64,000 bases of DNA. Origin: an uncultured Flavobacteriaceae bacterium. GTDB lineage: Bacteria; Bacteroidota; Bacteroidia; Flavobacteriales; Flavobacteriaceae. The stretch spans positions 62,001 to 126,000 of the forward strand of contig CANMXP010000011.1 in NCBI GenBank assembly GCA_947501845.1. The letters run 5' to 3'. A program made the translations under genes and the position numbers. Below are positions 54,686 through 62,838 of this stretch, one piece after another. Each line of letters starts with the position of its first letter. Position 1 is the stretch's first letter. Under the pieces are notes generated by a model. The model ran no database searches, was not told the origin of the DNA, and saw nothing but the letters and a program-made list of their open reading frames with translations.

Positions 54686-56026
54686 TTAAAGCTTCCTACC
54701 TTTTTTTGTATGCTTTTCGCTTCTTATATAGCTCTCATCTAAAGCAACTTCTTTAAGCTCAACAGATCCCGCTTCTTGCATTTTATCAACAATAATAGAT
54801 AAATCTTCGTTTTCCAAAATCGCTTTAATTTCATGGAATTCGTCGCACCAAACCTCTTCTTGATTTTTATCAAGACTCGGCGTTCTTTCATTTTTTCTGT
54901 TTTCATCGGCAATAACCCTTGCTTGAATACGACTTAAGTTTTTGGGACTCATAAATTCCACACCATAAAGAGCGTTTTTTGCTTTTTTTACCACCAAACG
55001 TCCATTCTCCACCCAAGCGGTTTCCATACCATCATTAACCTCATAACCAGCATCTTTCAATGCTTTTTTAATGGCTTTTCGTCTGGTTTCAGTAATAATT
55101 CTTTGAGATTCTTCGTCGTATAGCCTAGTTGCCTTTTCTAATGCATTTTGTAAATCGGTTAAGTTATCCAATTTAAGTAACGCTTTCCATTTACTTATAA
55201 ACTGAATTTTTAGTTCTAATGTTTCCAATTGAGCAATTATACGCTCTAAACTTTCCTTAATTTCTCTAAGCTCTAACTGTTCTTTATAAAACGTTGCCGC
55301 CTCTATAGTTAACGAATCCAATAAGAGAGAATAATTAGTATCGCTACTGTTAAGTTCATTACAGCGCTGTATAAATTCCTGAATTTTACCTTGAGAAACA
55401 TCTGTAACATACATTTCTTTTAAAGTGTTTTCCAGCTTCTTAAGTCTTGTTATAACTTTAGGACGATTTGATTTCCATTTTTCAACAGAAAGCAAACTAT
55501 CGCCCGAAGATAAACGCGTCTGAATTTCTACCTGTTCGCCTGTTAGTTCTTGTTCATTAAAAGCAGCATTTTTTAAGATGGTATATAAAGCATCAATATG
55601 TTTACTGTATATTTCTATCTGTTCTTCAGAAATTATTGATGGCGCCTCAAAGTCATTAAATTTTATATGCTTCTTTTTTAGCAAAAACCGCAACTCGTTA
55701 TGTGTGCTCTTTAGGTTTTTATATGTTTCCCATTTAGAAGCTCTTTCTTTTACAACTTTTTTAACTAAGTTTTTCTTTTCTGTTTCCAGAAATTTAATTT
55801 GATTAGGTATTTCTCTTTCTATTCTTGAGTAATCATCTTCTGAAATATTTTGATAATGATTTAGTGTTTTTTGTAATGCAGTTTTCAAGTCGCCATTAAG
55901 CGCATTATGTTTTAAAGCATACGATTCTACATTAGCAATTTTACTTTTTAATCTGCTAATCCATTTTTGCTTAATTATTCTTCGTTCTTCTGGAGTTACA
56001 ATTCTTACAACTTTAGGGCCACTCAT
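54686..56026 (-). CDS. Helical protein starting MSGPKVVRIVT, last gene of the kinase-helicase operon
   Basis: A 446-residue, mostly helical and highly charged protein. The first ten residues, MSGPKVVRIV, form a distinct N-terminal tag that I associate with proteins found in similar gene sets, though I cannot name a family. From about 20 to 330 the sequence is coiled-coil prone. A compact C-terminal domain from about 335 has GYEVNDGMETAWVENGRLVV and LYGVEFMSPKNLSRIQARVI. Stop-start with the preceding helicase gene is immediate (TAG then ATG), so it is translated with it. It may be a scaffold or sensor; function unknown. Confidence 0.6.
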   Translation of the reverse strand: MSGPKVVRIVTPEERRIIKQKWISRLKSKIANVESYALKHNALNGDLKTALQKTLNHYQNISEDDYSRIEREIPNQIKFLETEKKNLVKKVVKERASKWETYKNLKSTHNELRFLLKKKHIKFNDFEAPSIISEEQIEIYSKHIDALYTILKNAAFNEQELTGEQVEIQTRLSSGDSLLSVEKWKSNRPKVITRLKKLENTLKEMYVTDVSQGKIQEFIQRCNELNSSDTNYSLLLDSLTIEAATFYKEQLELREIKESLERIIAQLETLELKIQFISKWKALLKLDNLTDLQNALEKATRLYDEESQRIITETRRKAIKKALKDAGYEVNDGMETAWVENGRLVVKKAKNALYGVEFMSPKNLSRIQARVIADENRKNERTPSLDKNQEEVWCDEFHEIKAILENEDLSIIVDKMQEAGSVELKEVALDESYIRSEKHTKKGRKL

Positions 56027-59000
56027 CTATTTTGTATTTAGTACATTTTCTATTGTTCTTTTTAATCTGTTTTTCTCCCCGTCTTCATCATGAAGCCATC
56101 TGTAAGAAGTCGTTCTATGTATCACAGGAATCGATTTTTTAAGTATCAACGGACGCCATAATTCTCTGTATCTAGCATTTGCCAGTAACTCATTATTTGG
56201 CACATCACACTCAATACCAATAACAAACCTGCCAGTTTCTTTATCCTCAATTGCTAAATCCAGGTAAAACACATTGTAGTCGTTATTTTCTACCACATTG
56301 TAACCAATACTTTCAATATAATTTTTAACCGTATTTTTAAAACCATCATTTTTTATAATTGTGTCTTGATACGTGCTGTTTGCTGATAGTTTTTTTATTT
56401 GCTTATCGGCTATTTCAATGTGTGTATTAGAGTGATTTTCGGCATAATTCAAATAACTCTGTATATAATCTCTTGGTTTGGATGGCGATCTTCCTGTTGA
56501 TAACATATCTGAAATATCTTTAATAGGCATTGAAGTAGCAATAACAACTTTATAACGAGCCCTGGTAATCGCTACATTTAAGCGTCTTTCTCCTCCACGA
56601 TGACCTAAGACACCAAAATTACGACGAAAAACACCATGATTGTTGTACCCAAAAGTGGTACTAAATAGAATCATATCCCGTTCATCTCCCTGTACATTTT
56701 CTACATTTTTCACAAAAAAGCCCATATCTTCACCCTCTTGTTGCCTGCTGCGTTCTCTAGTCAAAATTGCCATGAAACCTTCATCACCAAGAGCTCTTTC
56801 TTCTATTTTTTCTTCAATAAGTTCGGATTGCTTTTTATTGAAAGTAACAATACCTGTACTTAGTCTTTCGTTTTCGGGCAACTGCCAATGGTTGTACAAG
56901 TATTCAATTAAGCTATCTGCCTCACCTTTATTAGCCTGTTCATTATAAACTGAATTTACTCGAATTACTTCAAGGGGTTTTGTCTTTTCTATTTCATTTA
57001 GAGGGTGATAAGCTGGAATATGTAATTGCCCGCTATAAAAGGCATGATTAGAAAAATTAATTAAAGCCTTAAATTGAGAGCGATAGTGAATTTGAAGCGT
57101 TGTTGTTGGCAATACCGTTTTAGCCAAGGTTAATAAATCTGGGCAATCTTTTACCTCTTGTTTATTCCAGGCATCTTGGAAACTTACTAATTCTTCTTCA
57201 GAATTGTCTTCACTTAATTCAGTATTCGTTACATCATCATCGGTTTCTATTTTATGAGCAAAGAAATCTGCAGGAGGCATTTGTTTTTCATCGCCACTTA
57301 TAATTACCCTTTTGGCTCTATATAAAGAAGGAATGGCATGATCTATTAGCATTTGAGAAGCTTCATCAAAAATAACCACGTCAAACATACCTGCTTGTAA
57401 TGGCAATGCTTGCGAAACCACCTCGGGACTCATTAACCATATTGGCCTTAAGTTTAATAATCCTATTTCTTCTCCTAAATGGATAAATTCGCGAAGCTTT
57501 TTGTAATTCTTTCCTCGTAATCTGGTAATTGCATTCCAATCTGATTTGGGTCCAATTTCATTAAAGTTATAATTAAGATTTAGTAATTTCTTATTTAACC
57601 CTTTAACTTCAGTCAAAGATTTATCTAATGACTTAATATTTTGCGCTATGTTGTTCTCTGCCATAAGTAAGGCAGGCGATTCTTTTTCTATTCGTTGTTT
57701 CCATCCAAGCAAACCTTCACGCCTAATCGTTTTTGCTATAAGCTCATTCCAACTACCAATGGGAAACTCATTTATTTTATGATCATATTTTCTAACTAAT
57801 GCCAATAGTTTTAGTGTATCATCAACGAGTTTGTCATCTCCTAATCTTATTCTAAATTTCTGATAAGGTATATAGTAAACCATATCTGCGATCATCATTT
57901 TTAGAAGCTCTAAACTAGTATTGTTATTCCTAATGTTCTCTTCAAATTTCGCAAAACTAGCAGGGGTTAGCCATGGCTTAAGTACATTGATTTTTTTATT
58001 AGATTTTTGTCTAATATTAAATCTATCACTAGCATCTTTTAAATCCTGAATAAACTGCAGATACTCTTTTTTTGCTCCTGTCTTTAGTAAATTTCTGGCT
58101 TCATTCTTTAAAGGGCAACTTTTCAAAGCCTGCGCCAATTCAATGGATGAAGAAAGGTCATTAAGTTGACTACCAATTTTTACTGCCAGAAGTTTCGTTT
58201 CAAAAATCGGCTTAAAACTAATGTTCAACTTCTTTAACTGAAGTTTAAATTGATTTCGATAATCTCTAAAGGTAGACTCATAACCCAATACTATTTTTAA
58301 TTGATTTGCATTCTCATGGTTTAATTTTAATTGATGAATTCCTAAAACTTTTTTCAGTCTATAATCGTAAATCCAAGAAAAAGGATTAAGCATCCTGAAT
58401 TTTGACTTTCTTAAATAACTATCACAGACTTTTTTGGTTTTATACAATAAATCATCTGAGGCTTGAATTACCCATTCAGAAAATATTTCATTTCTACTAC
58501 CTTCGAGTAACGTTAATGTGCTTTTTGACAATTGAAGCAGGTTCTCTGAAATATCCTCTGCTATTGATTTTTTATTGAATTCATCATAGATTAAATCAGA
58601 CCAATTACTGGCATTGCTTGCTTCTACATCAGAGATTTTAAGTAGTGTCTTCTCATTTTCAATCAACCATTTCTCATAAAATTGAGCTTTTTCATTATCA
58701 AAAACCTTTGAGGTTTGCTTAATACAGATAACTCTTTTTTCTTCAATTTCATAAAAGTCTTTTAAGTCATTACTAATAGTATTTTGTGTAACTTCATCTG
58801 GTTGTAATATTTTAAGATGAGCAAGTGCATTTTCTTCATATTTTGAAGGTAACCAATCATTAATTAACGCTCTAGTTTGTTCTTCTATAACATTTAGTTC
58901 GTTTGCGGTGGTATTCTCTAAAACGCCTCTAACTTCTGGAACATCGATATATGTTTCAGATTGAATTTGAATGAGTTCGGACAATATATTTCGATAACTT

Positions 59001-62000
59001 AGGCCTGCGGTATGGTCTAATACATGTATTTTCTCAGATAATACATTTAGTTTTCGTTCAATTCTATCTATTTGCCCAGTTAAATTGTTTCGCCTATATT
59101 GAAGTTCTTCAAGTGCATTTTGTTGCTCTGTTTTTTTAAGATGATGCGATACATGCTCTCGCACATTTTTAATAATACTTTGACGATCCTTGGTAATATC
59201 TGTAATTGTTAAAGTTCTTTTTTCTAAACCAGCAGCTTCCAGACGCTTTAAAATCACCTGAATAGCTGCTCTTTTTTGAGATACTACAAGCACTTTTTCA
59301 TTTCTACCCAGACAGTCTGAAATAATATTCACTATAGTCTGGCTTTTACCCGTGCCAGGAGGTCCTTCTACTACAATGCCCGGGCTTAATCTGCTATGTA
59401 TTACTGCTTTCTCTTGCGATGGGTCTACAGGTACCACAGTATATCTATCGTTTTCAGAAGTGGTAGGGTTATACTTAGGAATTTCAGGAATATTTATCTT
59501 TAAAACAGGCTCCATTGCTGTACCCGTATGTGGTAGCTTTTGCAATAAGCGTAAATCTTCGCTAATTGCCTGCCCTGTAAAATTAGCGTTAAAAATTACT
59601 GCAGAACAATGAATTTGTACTCCCAAATCCTTCATCTTATAAATACTTTCGGGATGAGGGCTAAGCTTTGAGGTATTCAATTCAAAAAAAGAACCAAATG
59701 CATTTATTACATCCGAGATACTTAATGTTTGTCTTCCAAGGATTTCGCGATAGATCTGTTTGATTTTTTTATATTCGTCAACCTCTAAAGTACTTCCAAG
59801 CGCAGGATTTAACCGTATTTCTTCACGTATTTTATCAAATTCTAGTTCTAATGCTGGCGCCGACCTATTCTTTAATTCTAACGCTACAGGCCATAAAAGT
59901 ATAGGCAATATTCGTGGTCTGTGTGTTGTTTTGGCTTGATTAATTAAAAACGGAAATCCCATATACAATGAATCTAAGCCTGTGTCTCGCTTATGGTTCG
60001 CCGTTTTTAATAACATGCGCCTGGTTCTGTACTGCAAAATTGGGTTTTCACTAAAAACCCTTGGGTCTACAGCCTCTGCACCAGCATACCGATTAATGAT
60101 TTTAAGTAGTAATTTTTCTGAAGGTTTTAGAGAAGTACCCAGCTCATTTAAGTCGAGACGTGGAGAATGTTTTGAAATAATTAGTCTAACCAAAGGCCCT
60201 CTTGAAGAGGCATAAACTATTTTCTTTTCAAAAAACTGCAATAAGCTAGACGCATATTCGTGTTTTGGCGGGGTAATCCACTTATCTTTAGGTAGTGACA
60301 AACATAAAACCGATTTTAACAACGAAAGCCTTTTTTCAATTCTAAAACGATCTGCCCAACGATTTAAAGATTCGTTACTCGTATTGGAAAAACCTTCTAA
60401 ATGTGAATTTAGCAGTTTGTAAATATCAATTATTGGCCTTATAAGCAGGTCTCTATAAAAATTTACGTCTACATCAATTTTGATTTTTTTTGCTAAATCG
60501 GTCGCTTTTTTTACCAATTCGTCTAATGGTATAAACTGTCTGCTATCTGCACTTAGTATGAGTATTAAGTCTTCTTCATTTAGTCTAATATCGCCCATTA
60601 AGCTGGATAAGTCTTCATTATTAGCATCAGGATAAATTTGACGGAGTAAATCTATTTCAGATTTTAGCCTTACTCTCGAAGTGCTAAGCACATTTATCTC
60701 AAATTTATTCTTATCTATATCAATGTCTAACTTTTTCGCTTTTTCTACTATATTTTGTTTTCGGGCTTTTAGGTTAACCAGCCATTTTTCTCGATTAATT
60801 TGACCTAAATAATTAGGAATTCCCCCATCTATTAATTTTGAAGCAGCGATAGGATTTCCCAATAACCAAGCGGGAATGATTATTTGCCCTCTCCAGGTTA
60901 AAGGCAGTGCTTCATTTAAATGCATTAATGCTAAGGAAAAACGCCACTCTAAATCAATATCCTCTTTGGTACGTAAATTTTTAATGGAAGCACTTATCTT
61001 ATCTTCTCCTAGAATTTCATTTACCCAGTTTGAAAGTGCTCCCGATGTAAATAAGGAAAGCCCTTCTTCCCAGTTTTTTTCCTCGGCTGCAGCAAGAGCA
61101 AAATAATTGATATTGGTATACGTTTCTCCTCCTAAAACAATCTTTTTTTCCTTTCCTTGGTTTGGGGCTACCCAAGTTTCTATGGGAGGAGCTACATATT
61201 CTTTATTTAACCATTTATTTACCTGTTCCCAATTCCAACGTTTTAAGGGGTCTCTACATAATAGGCCTTTTAGCAATAGTAAGATCCTTTCGTCTAGATT
61301 AGTTGGTAATTCAACTCCTCTAGTTACTAAATGAATCATAAAAGCCTTATCATTTATGTTCTTAAAAAATTCCCCATTAGTAGCTTGCTCCAAAATAATC
61401 ATACCTAGACTCCACCAGTCTGAAGCCGGACTAACACCACCTATAATCGCTTCTGGAGCTGTATATTTTGTTAATTCTAAAGGTGTATCGGTATCTAAAT
61501 CATAATCGGATAAACGAGCAGAGCTCAAATCAATAATTACCAGATCAAAATTTTGATTATTTCTAATAAGTATATTCCAAGGGCATAAGTCGCGATGACG
61601 CAATCCTGCTTCTGAAAAATCGTGAAGCGCTCTTCCAATTTCGTCAACTAACTTTTCTAGTTGATCTTCATTAAGATAATCAAGCGTATCTAATGACCCT
61701 CCTTTTATTTGTTCGGTAACCTCAAAAAAGCGATCATTCCAATATCCTGTTTTAATTAGTTCTGCTATATGGTCAACATCTGCCTTTCTTAAAACATTGT
61801 AAATTGCTTTATCGGGTTCGCAATTTTCATGATATAGCGTTAAAAAATAAACCGTTTCTTTATCGTCCTTAACCAAAAAGCATTCTTTGGTTACTTGTGC
61901 CGTTTGTATAGATTCTATAACGGTATATTCATCTATAAGCTGTATCTTTTCTTCTGCGGCTATCTCTTCTTTTATATCAGCTCCACATTCCATACACATA

Positions 62001-62209
62001 AAGTCAGATTCTCCCACTTCATGGCCCATTTCACAGTAGCGTTTTTTTTGCTCTAGAGTTGTATGTACGTCTACATTGCCACCTACCAGTGTTTGCTTAA
62101 CGTTCATGAGAAGCCAACTACATGCAGTATCTTCAACAACATTCTTACAATACATTTCGCTTACAGGTCTTTCGCTATTACAAGCTGGGCAAAGTCTTAT
62201 ATACTTCAT
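56027..62209 (-). CDS. Zinc ribbon-kinase-DUF4011-SF1 helicase-endonuclease fusion
   Basis: A 2060-residue protein. Residues 1-80 hold CxxC-type zinc ribbons (CPAC at 7-10, CEMGH, CMEC at 72-75). A kinase-like domain spans about 92-335 with HRD 205-207, N212, DLS 227-229 in place of DFG, and APE 251-253; the VAIK-type lysine appears absent. A long unassigned part follows. A DUF4011-like segment lies near 765-815. The SF1 helicase starts with GPPGTGKS at 949-956 and continues with FDEASQM near 1613, GDEKQMPP near 1637, VQGDERD near 1837 and NVAITRAR near 1877. The C-terminal 100 residues (YLDLAIED, IGIECD) resemble the MTES-type endonuclease domain. It overlaps the radical-SAM gene by one base. 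Confidence 0.85.
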   Translation of the reverse strand: MKYIRLCPACNSERPVSEMYCKNVVEDTACSWLLMNVKQTLVGGNVDVHTTLEQKKRYCEMGHEVGESDFMCMECGADIKEEIAAEEKIQLIDEYTVIESIQTAQVTKECFLVKDDKETVYFLTLYHENCEPDKAIYNVLRKADVDHIAELIKTGYWNDRFFEVTEQIKGGSLDTLDYLNEDQLEKLVDEIGRALHDFSEAGLRHRDLCPWNILIRNNQNFDLVIIDLSSARLSDYDLDTDTPLELTKYTAPEAIIGGVSPASDWWSLGMIILEQATNGEFFKNINDKAFMIHLVTRGVELPTNLDERILLLLKGLLCRDPLKRWNWEQVNKWLNKEYVAPPIETWVAPNQGKEKKIVLGGETYTNINYFALAAAEEKNWEEGLSLFTSGALSNWVNEILGEDKISASIKNLRTKEDIDLEWRFSLALMHLNEALPLTWRGQIIIPAWLLGNPIAASKLIDGGIPNYLGQINREKWLVNLKARKQNIVEKAKKLDIDIDKNKFEINVLSTSRVRLKSEIDLLRQIYPDANNEDLSSLMGDIRLNEEDLILILSADSRQFIPLDELVKKATDLAKKIKIDVDVNFYRDLLIRPIIDIYKLLNSHLEGFSNTSNESLNRWADRFRIEKRLSLLKSVLCLSLPKDKWITPPKHEYASSLLQFFEKKIVYASSRGPLVRLIISKHSPRLDLNELGTSLKPSEKLLLKIINRYAGAEAVDPRVFSENPILQYRTRRMLLKTANHKRDTGLDSLYMGFPFLINQAKTTHRPRILPILLWPVALELKNRSAPALELEFDKIREEIRLNPALGSTLEVDEYKKIKQIYREILGRQTLSISDVINAFGSFFELNTSKLSPHPESIYKMKDLGVQIHCSAVIFNANFTGQAISEDLRLLQKLPHTGTAMEPVLKINIPEIPKYNPTTSENDRYTVVPVDPSQEKAVIHSRLSPGIVVEGPPGTGKSQTIVNIISDCLGRNEKVLVVSQKRAAIQVILKRLEAAGLEKRTLTITDITKDRQSIIKNVREHVSHHLKKTEQQNALEELQYRRNNLTGQIDRIERKLNVLSEKIHVLDHTAGLSYRNILSELIQIQSETYIDVPEVRGVLENTTANELNVIEEQTRALINDWLPSKYEENALAHLKILQPDEVTQNTISNDLKDFYEIEEKRVICIKQTSKVFDNEKAQFYEKWLIENEKTLLKISDVEASNASNWSDLIYDEFNKKSIAEDISENLLQLSKSTLTLLEGSRNEIFSEWVIQASDDLLYKTKKVCDSYLRKSKFRMLNPFSWIYDYRLKKVLGIHQLKLNHENANQLKIVLGYESTFRDYRNQFKLQLKKLNISFKPIFETKLLAVKIGSQLNDLSSSIELAQALKSCPLKNEARNLLKTGAKKEYLQFIQDLKDASDRFNIRQKSNKKINVLKPWLTPASFAKFEENIRNNNTSLELLKMMIADMVYYIPYQKFRIRLGDDKLVDDTLKLLALVRKYDHKINEFPIGSWNELIAKTIRREGLLGWKQRIEKESPALLMAENNIAQNIKSLDKSLTEVKGLNKKLLNLNYNFNEIGPKSDWNAITRLRGKNYKKLREFIHLGEEIGLLNLRPIWLMSPEVVSQALPLQAGMFDVVIFDEASQMLIDHAIPSLYRAKRVIISGDEKQMPPADFFAHKIETDDDVTNTELSEDNSEEELVSFQDAWNKQEVKDCPDLLTLAKTVLPTTTLQIHYRSQFKALINFSNHAFYSGQLHIPAYHPLNEIEKTKPLEVIRVNSVYNEQANKGEADSLIEYLYNHWQLPENERLSTGIVTFNKKQSELIEEKIEERALGDEGFMAILTRERSRQQEGEDMGFFVKNVENVQGDERDMILFSTTFGYNNHGVFRRNFGVLGHRGGERRLNVAITRARYKVVIATSMPIKDISDMLSTGRSPSKPRDYIQSYLNYAENHSNTHIEIADKQIKKLSANSTYQDTIIKNDGFKNTVKNYIESIGYNVVENNDYNVFYLDLAIEDKETGRFVIGIECDVPNNELLANARYRELWRPLILKKSIPVIHRTTSYRWLHDEDGEKNRLKRTIENVLNTK

Positions 62210-62835
62210 TATTCTTTCTTTATTACAGCTTGAGTACTTTTAATGTAAACTCCGTTTTGTTTAAACGCTTTGGATATTTTTTCCATTCCATATATTGGAA
62301 TTCCTGCCATCCATACCTCATTAGAATCAAACTGTACATCTAGCATTTTTTCTGGTGCTTTTTCAGCATAAGCCGAAAAGGATTCTTTTCCTAAAGTAGA
62401 TAGGAAATGTATTTTTTGGTTATCACTACCCAATAACGCTTTGGTTTGAGTTTTTTTATAATCGTATGGTTCTGATATTAAAACATCTATTAGATTCAGA
62501 ATTTCTTTTTGCTTTTGAAGTTTTTGAAACGAATAACCGCTATAAACCAAGACCGATAAATTATATGATCTTAGAAAACCAAGCAATTCAAATAGTGCTG
62601 GTTGTTGATCAAAAGGTTCTCCTCCCGAAATGGTTATCCCTTCTGCTTTTGGCAACCACTTTTTTAGCATTTTCTTCACGTCCTCTAAATCCACCAAATT
62701 CGTATTTAACTGCCATGTATCTGCAGAAATACAACCTTCGCAATGAATGGAACAGCCTTGAAACCAAATGCCTATTCTTTTTCCTGGGCCAAGTGTTGCG
62801 ACTGGAAAATGTAAACGAGAAATAGCAATTTTCAT
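62209..62835 (-). CDS. Radical SAM activase-like protein (4Fe-4S)
   Basis: A 208-residue protein with the radical SAM cluster motif CSIHCEGC (C28, C32, C35; CxxxCxxC) and SAM-binding GGEPFDQQP near 76. Size and the FQGC start resemble the NrdG/PflA-type activating enzymes, which install a glycyl radical on a partner. No glycyl radical enzyme is encoded in the window, so the partner is probably another member of the operon or a small substrate. It has LVYSGYSF and ends in a basic tail. It starts 3 bp after the AAA+ stop and overlaps the helicase gene by one base. Confidence 0.85.
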   Translation of the reverse strand: MKIAISRLHFPVATLGPGKRIGIWFQGCSIHCEGCISADTWQLNTNLVDLEDVKKMLKKWLPKAEGITISGGEPFDQQPALFELLGFLRSYNLSVLVYSGYSFQKLQKQKEILNLIDVLISEPYDYKKTQTKALLGSDNQKIHFLSTLGKESFSAYAEKAPEKMLDVQFDSNEVWMAGIPIYGMEKISKAFKQNGVYIKSTQAVIKKE

Positions 62836-62838
62836 AGT

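Noticed and set aside
59352-59612. Plus-strand frames of 60-120 codons opposite purD, the glycan genes and the helicase fusion
   Set aside because: They lie wholly inside well-supported genes on the other strand and have low-complexity, unprotein-like composition.
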